A stretch of 64,000 bases of DNA from NCBI GenBank assembly GCA_002293145.1, contig DBCO01000015.1, positions 89,412 to 153,411 on the forward strand, in the 5' to 3' direction. Origin of the DNA: Akkermansiaceae bacterium UBA956 (GTDB taxonomy: Bacteria > Verrucomicrobiota > Verrucomicrobiia > Verrucomicrobiales > Akkermansiaceae). Of the stretch, positions 27,474 to 36,301 are shown piece after piece (within the stretch, counting starts at the first letter, position 1; every line of letters begins with the position of its first letter). The notes below the pieces were generated by a model, which was given only the letters and a program-made list of their open reading frames with translations, was not told where the DNA came from and ran no database searches. The translations under genes and the position numbers were made by a program.

Positions 27474-30338
27474 TTGTCCATCGTGTGGGAAACGAGGTAT
27501 CTTGAGGACGTGGATGTAATTCGAATTAGAGGTGCGCGGCAGCACAATTTACGAAATGTATCGGTGGATCTGCCGAAAGGAAAGCTCGTAGTGATTACGG
27601 GTCCGAGTGGCTGTGGTAAGTCGTCGTTGGCATTTCACACTTTGTATGCGGAGGGGCAGCGGCGCTATGTGGAATCGTTGTCGGCGTATGCGCGGCAGTT
27701 TTTGGATCAATTGGAAAAGCCGGAGGTGGATGGGATCGATGGCTTGTGCCCGGCGATTGCGATTGAACAGCGCAGTGGCGGCTTGAATCCACGTTCAACG
27801 GTGGCGACAGCAACGGAAATTTATGATTATCTGCGGGTGCTATGGGCGGCGATTGGCGTGCCACATGATCCCAAGACGGGCGAGCGACTGGAGCGTATGA
27901 GTGCTTTGGACATCGTGGCGCTATTGGTTGAGCAAGAAGAGGGGACGAAAGTGGTTTTGCTCGCACCGGTGGATGTGAAGGGTTTGAGCGATGCTGCGGC
28001 GTTGTTTCAGGATCTGCGACGTCAAGGATTTGTGCGGGTTAGGCTGAATGGCGAATTGCGTGAATTGGATGAAGTTTCGCCAGTGGAGGATGTCCTTTCG
28101 TTAGAAATAGTCGTGGATCGCTTGGTGGTGCGGGCTGGTGTGGAAGCGCGGATGGCAGACAGTGTGGAAGCTTGTTTGCGCTTGTGTGGATCAGAGGCTC
28201 GGGTCTTGATGCAAGGTGTGGGGGAGAGTGATTGGCGTGAGCTATCGTTTCAGACGAGTTATCGTAATGCTAAGACGGGGTTCGTGATGGGGGAGCTCTC
28301 GCCGAAGCATTTTTCGTATAACTCGCATCTGGGTGCTTGTGAAGCATGCGAGGGGCTGGGTACCGAAATGTTTTGTGATCCTGGATTGATGATCGCGGAT
28401 GAAAATAAAGCAGTGCTGGGTGGCGCGGTGCGTGGCTGGTGGAAACCGAAGGGGCCGCGGGAGTTGCAGTTTTTCCGTGAAGCAAAAGCGCTGATGGCAC
28501 AGCGGGGAGTTGACTCCGAGACTACATGGAAAGACCTCAGTGACGAATGCAAGAAGTTTTTGTTAGACGGGGGCGAGATCGATACTGGGTGGAAAGTTGG
28601 TTTGGAAAAACGCTTGCAGGCGAAAAAAATCGAGGGGCTCTGTGGAGAAGCAGAGCGAAAGGTGAGAGAGGTGAAATCGGAAGCGGTACGACGACGCTTG
28701 ATGCGGGTGATGTCACATCGGTCTTGTCGGGTATGCCAGGGCGCTAGATTGAAAAAAGCGTTGTTGATGGTGAAAGTTTGTGGAGCGGATGAGCGCTGGC
28801 TGGGAATTCAGGAGTTTTGCGCGTTGCCTGTCGACGAGGCGATGGAGTGGCTGGTGGGGATTGTGATTCCAGCTGAAAAAGCAGGCATCGTGAAGCGCGT
28901 GGTGGACGATGTTGCAAAGCGCTTGTCGTTTTTGCATGATGTGGGGCTGGGCTACTTGGCGCTTCAGCGATCAAGTGGCAGTTTGTCGGGTGGCGAGGCG
29001 CAGCGGATTCGTCTCGCCTCGCAGCTCGGCTCGGGTCTGTCGGGAGTAATCTATGTGTTAGACGAGCCGAGCATCGGCCTTCATCCCTGTGATACAGGAC
29101 GTTTGATAGTCGCTTTGGAGCAATTACGCGATCTGGGCAATACGGTGTTAGTCGTGGAGCATGATGAAGCGGTGATCCGTGCGGCGGACTGGGTGATTGA
29201 GATGGGGCCTGGTGCAGGCATTGGAGGTGGTGAAATTCTGGGTGCAGGAGAGTTGAAAAACTTGGGGCATTTGCCAACGGGAACTTGGTTGAAAGAGAAG
29301 CGTGAATGGGCGCGGACTATCTCTGTTACGAAAGAAGGGCTGTGGTTGATCATACGCGAGGTCACTGAACGGAATTTGCGCGCCATTGATGTAAAAATCC
29401 CGTTAGGGCGGATGGTCGCTTTGACGGGACCGAGTGGAAGCGGAAAATCAACCTTGGCAGAAGACGTGATCTCGCGCGCCTTGGTAAGAAAATTTTCGCG
29501 TAGTGGTGAAACTCCGGGCGCGCATAGCGGCATGGATGGTGCGGAGTGGTTGACCAAAGTGGTGTTGCTTGATCAAAGTGCTATAGGCAAAAGCCCGCGC
29601 TCGAATCCCGCAACCTACACGGGCTTATTTGACATCGTGCGCGACCTTTACTCCAAGCTTCCGCTCTCCCGCCAAAGGGGGTACACAGCGGGTCGATTCA
29701 GTTTCAACATGCGCGGTGGCCGTTGTGAGCGTTGTGAAGGCGCGGGGCGGATTAAGATTGAAATGCATTTTTTACCCGATGGCTGGGTGACTTGCAGCGC
29801 ATGCCAGGGCAAACGTTTTAATCGCGAAACATTGGAGGTCTTGTATAAAGGGCGTAGCATTGCCGACTTGTTAGCCTGTAGTGTGAATGAGGTATTTGAG
29901 ATATTTCGGGTGGTGCCTAAATTAAATCATCTGTTAGGAATCATGGGCGATTTAGGCCTTGGCTATTTATCTCTAGGACAGGCGGCGAATACCCTTTCGG
30001 GCGGAGAAGCACAACGTTTGAAGCTGGCGGTGGAGCTCGCACGACCATCTGCTGGTCACACGTTTTATTTATTCGATGAACCAACCACTGGCCTGCACTT
30101 CGGTGATGTGAATCAGTTGATTTTGGCATTTCATCGCTTGCGTGACGCGGGCCACACGGTCCTAGTCGTGGAGCATCAAATGGATCTGGTAGCCGCATCG
30201 GACTGGGTCATCGATCTAGGGCCTGGTGGAGGAGTGCATGGAGGCGCGATTGTCGCAGAGGGTAAACCCGAGGACGTAGCTGCTAATTCGCAGTCGGCAA
30301 CAGGTCGAGCACTGGCTTCATGGAAAAGAGGAGTGTAA
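27474..30338 (+). CDS. uvrA: Divergent UvrA-family excinuclease ATPase
   Basis: A 954-residue protein; the start at TTG 27474 is uncertain, with GTG codons at 27483 and 27510 as alternatives. Two ABC ATPase halves are complete: Walker A GPSGCGKS (43-50) and GPSGSGKST, each with a signature LSGGEAQR and a Walker B (YVLDEPSIGLHP, YLFDEPTTGLHF). The C-terminal zinc module is intact (C751, C754, C774, C777). The N-terminal half is unusual. The CPxCG motif after GxPH reads DPKTG (Asp132, Thr135), and the first Cys pair of zinc module 1 is gone (about 269-277 reads GFVMGELSP), leaving C289/C292. UvrA starts nucleotide-excision repair with UvrB. This one may be a second, specialised UvrA; whether a canonical copy exists elsewhere cannot be seen. 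Confidence 0.88.
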   Translation: MSIVWETRYLEDVDVIRIRGARQHNLRNVSVDLPKGKLVVITGPSGCGKSSLAFHTLYAEGQRRYVESLSAYARQFLDQLEKPEVDGIDGLCPAIAIEQRSGGLNPRSTVATATEIYDYLRVLWAAIGVPHDPKTGERLERMSALDIVALLVEQEEGTKVVLLAPVDVKGLSDAAALFQDLRRQGFVRVRLNGELRELDEVSPVEDVLSLEIVVDRLVVRAGVEARMADSVEACLRLCGSEARVLMQGVGESDWRELSFQTSYRNAKTGFVMGELSPKHFSYNSHLGACEACEGLGTEMFCDPGLMIADENKAVLGGAVRGWWKPKGPRELQFFREAKALMAQRGVDSETTWKDLSDECKKFLLDGGEIDTGWKVGLEKRLQAKKIEGLCGEAERKVREVKSEAVRRRLMRVMSHRSCRVCQGARLKKALLMVKVCGADERWLGIQEFCALPVDEAMEWLVGIVIPAEKAGIVKRVVDDVAKRLSFLHDVGLGYLALQRSSGSLSGGEAQRIRLASQLGSGLSGVIYVLDEPSIGLHPCDTGRLIVALEQLRDLGNTVLVVEHDEAVIRAADWVIEMGPGAGIGGGEILGAGELKNLGHLPTGTWLKEKREWARTISVTKEGLWLIIREVTERNLRAIDVKIPLGRMVALTGPSGSGKSTLAEDVISRALVRKFSRSGETPGAHSGMDGAEWLTKVVLLDQSAIGKSPRSNPATYTGLFDIVRDLYSKLPLSRQRGYTAGRFSFNMRGGRCERCEGAGRIKIEMHFLPDGWVTCSACQGKRFNRETLEVLYKGRSIADLLACSVNEVFEIFRVVPKLNHLLGIMGDLGLGYLSLGQAANTLSGGEAQRLKLAVELARPSAGHTFYLFDEPTTGLHFGDVNQLILAFHRLRDAGHTVLVVEHQMDLVAASDWVIDLGPGGGVHGGAIVAEGKPEDVAANSQSATGRALASWKRGV

Positions 30339-30395
30339 AAAAGAAAAACAAAATCCGGTAGGAGTAGCGTTATTTTTAAGGACGATGACAACCCT

Positions 30396-30965
30396 ATGAG
30401 TGCAGTCACATCACTATCTCCTTCCGCAACCGCTTGGCGCGCTTGGCTCACCGCCAACGGTCCTCGCTTGCTGTTGTTTGCCAAAAATCAAACTCGCAAC
30501 GCGCAGGACGCCGAAGACGTATTGCAGGACGCGCTGGTCAAATTGGTTGAAAAACTCAACGACGGCAGCTTTGATGGCGGTCAGGACATGTGGATGGCGT
30601 ATCTTTATACTACCATTCGTCGACAGGCGATCGACTTGGGTCGCAAGGATGATCGTCGTCGCAAACGCGAAGATTTTGTTTCGGATGAAATCGAAGCCGA
30701 AGCTGCGGTAAAGTCCGATCCTTGGTTTGAGTCGGACGCCTCGGGCGAGGAAACCCGTGGACAATTGGAGGCGGGCTTAAAAGAACTGCCAACCAAATTT
30801 TCTGAAGTCATTCTGCTCAAAATCTGGTCTGATAAAACATTCGCTGAAATTGGTGTAATGCTGCAAATTTCGCAAAATACAGCGGCCTCACGCTATCGAT
30901 ATGGACTTGAAATGCTTAAACGCAAACTTGTGGAGTCTAAAACCAAGGGCGATCTCTCGCTCTAA
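30396..30965 (+). CDS. ECF-type sigma-70 family RNA polymerase sigma factor
   Basis: A 189-residue protein with sigma region 2 (RLLLFAKNQTRNAQDAEDVL and QDALVKL, about 25-50), a basic/acidic linker and region 4 (LPTKFSEVILLKIWSDKTFA, then EIGVMLQISQNTAASRYRYG). It directs RNA polymerase to a dedicated promoter set. The two following genes, a single-pass membrane protein and a periplasmic PDZ protein, are on the same strand with gaps of 21 and 39 bases, which suggests a stress-sensing module. AAGGA about 13 bases upstream of the ATG may be a weak ribosome site. It starts 57 bases after the uvrA-like stop. Confidence 0.92.
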   Translation: MSAVTSLSPSATAWRAWLTANGPRLLLFAKNQTRNAQDAEDVLQDALVKLVEKLNDGSFDGGQDMWMAYLYTTIRRQAIDLGRKDDRRRKREDFVSDEIEAEAAVKSDPWFESDASGEETRGQLEAGLKELPTKFSEVILLKIWSDKTFAEIGVMLQISQNTAASRYRYGLEMLKRKLVESKTKGDLSL

Positions 30966-30986
30966 CCTCAAACTTCTCTCACGAAT

Positions 30987-31619
30987 ATGGAAATGAATTA
31001 TAAAGATCTCGAACAACTCATCGCTAGTCTTAAACCGACGGGGCTCAGCGATTGCACGCTTTCGCGCCTGGAAATGGCGATGTGCGGACGACTCGACGCA
31101 GATGCCTCTCATGCAGCCGTAGAGCGCTCCCTCCATGCGATGGCTCCTCGATCTCTCTCGGATGACACTTTCGAAAAGCTTTTTTGCCTCATCGAAAACG
31201 TGGCATTCCCGATGAACGAAAAAGTCGTGCTCTTTCCCGTGGCTCACAAGCAATCCGCGGAAACACAGCCGGTGCGCCGTGCATCGTTTGCTAAGCGCAT
31301 CACTGCCATTGCGGCTGTTGCCACATTGGGCGGACTTGCGGCGCTGTGGACGCCCGTTGTGGGCGAGCGAAAAATTTCCTCAACGGAAACGGGAGTTCGC
31401 CCGAATTTCAATCAATCAGGAGTCGTTGCCACGAACTATGGATCTGATATCGAGACTGCCGCAGACGAAGGGGTCATCTGGACTGAAGATCATCAACCGC
31501 GTCGTGTCTTGCGCATTCAATACCAAGACCGAGTGCTGGTGCGTGATCAAAATGGCGTCGAGCGCATGTTGTTTCTTCCCCGCGAAGAGGTCTACGTTGT
31601 CCCCGAAAAAGTCGATTGA
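30987..31619 (+). CDS. Single-pass membrane protein, candidate anti-sigma factor
   Basis: A 210-residue protein with an N-terminal cytoplasmic helical region (KDLEQLIASLKPTGLSDCTL), one transmembrane segment at about residues 108-127 (ITAIAAVATLGGLAALW) and an extracytoplasmic part with an RVLRIQYQDRVLV beta stretch. No zinc-binding HxxxCxxC motif is present, so it is not a classical ZAS anti-sigma. Its position directly behind an ECF sigma gene and its topology make an anti-sigma or signal-relay role likely, but this is inference. Confidence 0.7.
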   Translation: MEMNYKDLEQLIASLKPTGLSDCTLSRLEMAMCGRLDADASHAAVERSLHAMAPRSLSDDTFEKLFCLIENVAFPMNEKVVLFPVAHKQSAETQPVRRASFAKRITAIAAVATLGGLAALWTPVVGERKISSTETGVRPNFNQSGVVATNYGSDIETAADEGVIWTEDHQPRRVLRIQYQDRVLVRDQNGVERMLFLPREEVYVVPEKVD

Positions 31620-31658
31620 GTCGACTATGAGTCATCCAACCTTCAACTCTTTTTTCCT

Positions 31659-32702
31659 ATGAAACCATTATTTTTTTGTTTTGTTGTCAGTAGCTTGGCA
31701 TGCTCTGTAATTCTTGCGTTGGAGCCGCCGCAGCCGATTAAGCCACTCGCTCCGCGATTGGAAAAACTTGACGAGCAAGAGTCAGCAAAACCCGCTGAGC
31801 GTGCGGAGTTGCCCCGCGAAAAAGAAGCTCCAGCCATAGAAATCGAGATATTGCCTCAACAAGCTGAGCCTCAAAACGTCGAGAAAATGCCGATGGTTGC
31901 CGCGAAACCTTACATGGGGCTTGGCATGGAACGTTTGCCTGATGCCTTGGCCGGGCATCTCGGAATCGATAAAAATGCCGCTGCGATGATCCGCGTGATC
32001 GATCCTCAAGGTCCGGCTCAGGCTGCTGGGCTGGCAGAATTTGACATCATCACAGCCGTTAACGGCAAAAATATCCGATCCCATGATTGCCTCTGTGAGC
32101 TTCTGGAAAAGCACAAACCAGGTGATCAGGTAAAGGTCACGTACTTTCATCGCGGTGAGAAAAAGGAAACTTCGCTTTCTCTAACAGATCGCCCGGATGA
32201 TGAGGTCTTTGGCGTCGACGATCTTGCTCCTCAAGACCCTGCTTTACCGCAAGATGCCTTGCGCATGTTGCCTCAAGAACTGCGCGACGCCATCGAGAAA
32301 AACATCCAAGCTATGGGTCAAGAAGCATTTCTTGATACTGAATTTCACGTCTTGCCCGGTGGTGCCAATGCCATGCCTGAAATCGAGAAACGTTTGCAAA
32401 AAATGATGGACGGCATGCAGCAGTTGCACATTCAGCCAGGTGATGTGAAGATGAAAATGGTGATGAAGTCGATGCTTACCACGCAAGATGAGCAAGGGAA
32501 AATCGAAATCTCACGCGATGGTGATTCTGCTGAGGCTCGGGTATTTGATCAAGCCGGTAACTTACTGTGGTCTGGTCCATACATCACGCCACAGGATCAC
32601 GCCGCTGTACCGCCTCCAGTTCGTGAGCGCCTCGACAAGCTCAACATAGAGATGGGAGCAGAAGGTGGCATCAAATTGAAAATGCTGCCGCGTGCGAAGT
32701 GA
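31659..32702 (+). CDS. Secreted PDZ-domain protein
   Basis: A 347-residue protein with a signal sequence (MKPLFFCFVVSSLACSVILA), a proline/glutamate-rich linker (about 22-85) and one PDZ domain (about 85-175: YMGLGMERLP, IRVIDPQGPAQAAGLAEFDI and NGKNIRSHDCLCELL). The remaining part is helix-rich with QLHIQPGDVKMKMVMK and shows no protease domain. PDZ domains bind protein C-termini. As third gene of the sigma/anti-sigma unit it could be the periplasmic sensor, comparable in position (not in sequence) to DegS or RseB in the sigma-E system. Confidence 0.85.
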   Translation: MKPLFFCFVVSSLACSVILALEPPQPIKPLAPRLEKLDEQESAKPAERAELPREKEAPAIEIEILPQQAEPQNVEKMPMVAAKPYMGLGMERLPDALAGHLGIDKNAAAMIRVIDPQGPAQAAGLAEFDIITAVNGKNIRSHDCLCELLEKHKPGDQVKVTYFHRGEKKETSLSLTDRPDDEVFGVDDLAPQDPALPQDALRMLPQELRDAIEKNIQAMGQEAFLDTEFHVLPGGANAMPEIEKRLQKMMDGMQQLHIQPGDVKMKMVMKSMLTTQDEQGKIEISRDGDSAEARVFDQAGNLLWSGPYITPQDHAAVPPPVRERLDKLNIEMGAEGGIKLKMLPRAK

Positions 32703-32769
32703 CAAATTTTTTCCGTAAATTTTCTCGTCGGCGATGCACGGGGCTGCTAAAGCTTTGCGCACGCCACTC

Positions 32770-33543
32770 ATGAAACGAATTTCGTTCTTTTTCTCTCTGC
32801 TCCTGTGTTGTGTCCTGTTAGGTTCGCTGAATTCATGCGTCGTTCGCATGCCTACCGCTCCAAAGACGACTCGGGCTTCGGCCCAGCAGCCGGCCGTGAA
32901 TAAAACCGTTGTTCACAAAGCTGCTCCCGGAAAAGTTTCTGTCTATCTCATCGCCGATAGCTTGCACACCTCGATCGCTGTTCCCTACGATTGGCTTCTG
33001 GAGCGCGGTTACAAAGCGCCCGAGGCTCTTGTTTTTCCCCAAGGAAATTCGCGTTACATCGTGATGAGTTGGGGGGATCGTGTGGCTTATTTGCAGAAGG
33101 GTTGGCTGCGGCCTTGGGAGATAATTAATGCACTTTTTATACCATCAGCCTCGGTTACGGAAATCATTCCGATTTCATGGAACGTGCAGGACGTATGCTA
33201 CCGTCAACGCATCTATCGAGCCGAAATTTCAGCGAAAAAAGGCCGTGCGCTCGCATCATTTCTTAACCACAGCAATGTCATGAACTCGCGTGGTTTTCCA
33301 AGCATCATCGCAGCATCCACTTGGGGCAATGGCTATCTTCTCGATTGTAAATACTCCTACTATTTTCCGCGCATCTGCAACGTCTGGACGGGACAAACTC
33401 TTGAGGCTTGCGGATTATCCATTAACATGCGCTCTGCCATCAGCGCCAACGGATTGATCCGTCAGGCGGAAAAACAAGGCTTCACGCTGATTCATGAGGG
33501 TGATGTAAAAACCAAATACGGTCGCGCGCAGGCCGACGATTGA
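32770..33543 (+). CDS. DUF2459 (TIGR02117-like) lipoprotein
   Basis: About 257 residues from ATG at 32770, which places the signal peptide at the N-terminus (MKRISFFFSLLLCCVLLGSL) with a lipobox near LNSC. The DUF2459 pattern is clear: VSVYLIADSLHTSIAVP, then YIVMSWGDRVAYLQ, then SASVTEIIPISW, and the late CNVWTGQTLEACGL. The conserved His and Cys suggest a papain-like or hydrolase fold, but no activity is established for the family as far as I know. It ends 6 bases before the recombinase gene, so co-transcription is likely. Confidence 0.82.
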   Translation: MKRISFFFSLLLCCVLLGSLNSCVVRMPTAPKTTRASAQQPAVNKTVVHKAAPGKVSVYLIADSLHTSIAVPYDWLLERGYKAPEALVFPQGNSRYIVMSWGDRVAYLQKGWLRPWEIINALFIPSASVTEIIPISWNVQDVCYRQRIYRAEISAKKGRALASFLNHSNVMNSRGFPSIIAASTWGNGYLLDCKYSYYFPRICNVWTGQTLEACGLSINMRSAISANGLIRQAEKQGFTLIHEGDVKTKYGRAQADD

Positions 33544-33549
33544 TCGACG

Positions 33550-34455
33550 GTGAGTGAGACACAGACATGGCCTGGTCTTGAGATCGATGAGTTTATTTTT
33601 TTCATTGCCACCGAGCGTGGTCTTTCCGCTGCCTATCAACTCTCTGTCCGTCAAACGCTCGATGCCTTGCACGCATGGGGCAATCGACACCAGCACTCGC
33701 TCGCAGATCTTGGAACCGATGAGCTATCCGCCTTCCTTGCTGATCGCAAATGCGAGAGCCTCGATGCCTCATCGCTGCGCATCACTGCCGTTCATCTGAA
33801 GGTGTTTTTCCGCTGGCTCTCGGCAAAAGGCCGATTGCTGATGGATCCCGCCGAACCTCTGCACGCGCCCAAGCCTGAAAAAATTCTGCCCGAGACATTG
33901 CACGCTCGTGAGTGCACTCGTTTGTTAGAAAGCATCGATGTCGCCAAGTTTTTGGGTAGCCGTGATCGCGCCATGCTCGAGCTTTTCTATTCTTCGGGCC
34001 TTCGGCTCAGCGAGCTTTGTGGTGCCCGGTTGGAGAACTTGGATCTCGGAGAAAAATTCATTCGCGTCACAGGCAAAGGCAACAAAACACGCATTGTGCC
34101 ACTTGGCGATGAAGCGCGGATCAGCATCGAGCACTACCTCGCCGTGGAGCGCCCGACATTGGTCAAGCGCCGTACTTCCTCGCATATCTTTCTCTCGGTG
34201 CGCGGTGAAGCACTATCGACTGATCGCGTACGCGAGATCGTCAAGGAGCGCGCGCAGCAAGCTGGCATTGAACAAAACATCTATCCGCACCTTTTGCGTC
34301 ATTCCTTTGCGACCCATTTGCTAGAAGGTGGTGCCGATTTGCGCGTGATCCAAGAACTGCTGGGCCACGCCGACATTTCCACCACTCAAATCTACACTCA
34401 CGTCGATCAAAAGCGCATGAAAAATATCCACAAATCCTTCCATCCGCGCGGGTAG
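33550..34455 (+). CDS. xerD: XerC/XerD-family tyrosine recombinase
   Basis: A 301-residue protein, the normal Xer length, starting at GTG 33550. The N-terminal SAM-like DNA-binding domain spans about 10-95. The catalytic set is complete: Arg152 (SGLRLSEL), Lys176 (GKGNKTR), His247 and Arg250 (HLLRHSFATH), His273 (GHADIS) and the nucleophile Tyr282 (IYTHV). Xer recombinases resolve chromosome dimers at dif sites during division. The C-terminal end VDQKRMKNIHKSFHPR is typical of XerD. No integrase-type neighbours or attachment site are seen, so this is a housekeeping copy rather than a phage or integron gene. Confidence 0.93.
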   Translation: MSETQTWPGLEIDEFIFFIATERGLSAAYQLSVRQTLDALHAWGNRHQHSLADLGTDELSAFLADRKCESLDASSLRITAVHLKVFFRWLSAKGRLLMDPAEPLHAPKPEKILPETLHARECTRLLESIDVAKFLGSRDRAMLELFYSSGLRLSELCGARLENLDLGEKFIRVTGKGNKTRIVPLGDEARISIEHYLAVERPTLVKRRTSSHIFLSVRGEALSTDRVREIVKERAQQAGIEQNIYPHLLRHSFATHLLEGGADLRVIQELLGHADISTTQIYTHVDQKRMKNIHKSFHPRG

Positions 34456-34568
34456 TTCGCCTTGCATGAATGAATGTTCGCATAGTTCATGCAATCGATT
34501 CATCATGCCACGTTTTTTCCACATTGAGGTTTTACTTCAGGGCAGCTAGGGCTATTACTAGCTGTGTT

Positions 34569-36122
34569 ATGGCATTTGATCGATTCGCAACAGAACTACT
34601 CCGTTACCCCGCACACGGATTTTCCCTCGACACCTCGCGCATGGACATCCCTGCGGATTTCTATCAGTCCATGAAGGGCAAAATCGACAAAGCCTTCGCG
34701 GATATGGTCGCTCTGGAAGGTGGTGCGATTGCGAATCCCGATGAAGGACGCATGGTCGGCCACTATTGGCTGCGCAATGCCGCACTCGCACCGAGCGACA
34801 CCCTGCGCGCGCAAATCACCGAGCCTCTTGAAGCATTGAAGCAATTCGCCGCTGATGTGCACAGTGCCACGGTGAAAAATCCTGCTGCGGGCAATTTCCA
34901 TCGCCTCTTGGTTATCGGCATCGGTGGCTCTGCTCTCGGACCTCAGCTCGTATCGGAAGCCATCGGCCACAATGCGCGCATGCCGATCCATTTTTTTGAT
35001 AACACCGACCCCGATGGCATTGATCGCGTGTTGGCCTCGATCGGACAAAACAATCTCGCCACCACGTTGGTCTTGGTGATTTCGAAATCCGGCGGTACGC
35101 CCGAAACCCGCAACGGTATGGTTGAGGCCAAGGCGGCCTACGAGGCGGCGGGTCTGGACTTTGGCAAACACGCCGTCGCCATCACAGGTGAGGGCTCGAA
35201 GTTGGATCAATACGCCGTTGCCCAAGGATTTATCACTCGCTTCCCGATGGAAGACTGGGTCGGTGGTCGTACTAGTGTGCTCTCGACGGTAGGACTCGTG
35301 CCTGCTGCGCTGCAAGGAATCGACGTTGATGCGATGCTCGCAGGAGCCGCTGCCATGGATGCCGAAACGCGCAAGCAAGAAGTGAAATCCAATGCCTCGA
35401 TGCGCCTCGCGCTCGCTTGGTACTATGGCTGCAATGGCAAAGGTGAAAAGGACATGGTCGTGCTGCCTTACAAAGACTCGCTGTGCCTGATGTCAAAATA
35501 CCTGCAACAGCTGGTCATGGAATCGATTGGTAAAGAGTTCGATCTCGATGGCAAGCAAGTGCACCAAGGCATCGCCGTTTACGGCAACAAGGGATCGACT
35601 GACCAACACGCGTATGTGCAGCAGCTTCGTGATGGCGTGCCGAATTTCTTCGCGACCTTCATTGAAGTGCGCAAAGGTCGCGACGGCGACACCATCGAAG
35701 TCGAGCCCGGCAATACCTCGGCCGACTACCTGCAAGGATTCCTCCGTGGCACCCGCAGCGCGCTCTATCAATCCGGTCGCAAATCGATCACGATTTCACT
35801 CCCCGAAGTATCGCCGTTCCAAGTGGGCCTGTTGATTGCTCTCTACGAGCGCGCAGTGTCCTTCTACGCCTCCTTAGTCAACATCAACGCTTACCACCAA
35901 CCCGGCGTCGAAGCAGGGAAAAAAGCCGCAGCCACCTTCCTCGATACCCTCAATGCGGTGCGCGGAAACGTCACCGCATCACCCAAAACCGCCAGCGAAA
36001 TCGCCACCGCGATCCAAGCCGAAGCGGAGGATGTTTACCACTGCCTGAATCACCTCAGCGCCAATGGCGAACTCACCTGCAGTCTCGGTGCCACAGCGCT
36101 GGAAGATACGTTTTCGCTGTGA
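34569..36122 (+). CDS. pgi: Glucose-6-phosphate isomerase
   Basis: About 517 residues from ATG at 34569; upstream in-frame sequence has no homology. It has the SIS-fold core: IGIGGSALGPQLVSEA, the phosphate-binding SKSGGTPETRNGM, TGEGSKLDQYA, EDWVGGRTSVLSTVG and NKGSTDQHAYVQQL. It interconverts glucose-6-phosphate and fructose-6-phosphate in glycolysis and gluconeogenesis, and feeds glycogen synthesis, for which glgA lies at about 54 kb. It follows xerD after 113 bases and is followed by 120 bases without features. Confidence 0.96.
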   Translation: MAFDRFATELLRYPAHGFSLDTSRMDIPADFYQSMKGKIDKAFADMVALEGGAIANPDEGRMVGHYWLRNAALAPSDTLRAQITEPLEALKQFAADVHSATVKNPAAGNFHRLLVIGIGGSALGPQLVSEAIGHNARMPIHFFDNTDPDGIDRVLASIGQNNLATTLVLVISKSGGTPETRNGMVEAKAAYEAAGLDFGKHAVAITGEGSKLDQYAVAQGFITRFPMEDWVGGRTSVLSTVGLVPAALQGIDVDAMLAGAAAMDAETRKQEVKSNASMRLALAWYYGCNGKGEKDMVVLPYKDSLCLMSKYLQQLVMESIGKEFDLDGKQVHQGIAVYGNKGSTDQHAYVQQLRDGVPNFFATFIEVRKGRDGDTIEVEPGNTSADYLQGFLRGTRSALYQSGRKSITISLPEVSPFQVGLLIALYERAVSFYASLVNINAYHQPGVEAGKKAAATFLDTLNAVRGNVTASPKTASEIATAIQAEAEDVYHCLNHLSANGELTCSLGATALEDTFSL

Positions 36123-36301
36123 TGTGAGGGAAGCAATGCCGATAGTGATTCGCCGCCATTGATTACAGGATTTCATGATTTTCAAGAGGAGCAAGATTGG
36201 GAATTTCTAAAATTGCCCCCAAGTAAAATTGCCACTTTTCTTTGAAACATCAGCGTTGGATTTGCGTATTGATGTCTGTGTTTTTTAGTGTATCAGAAAA
36301 A

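Noticed and set aside
33550..34455. Integrase of a mobile island
   Set aside because: Normal Xer length and motifs, housekeeping neighbours, and no attachment-site repeats or cargo genes.
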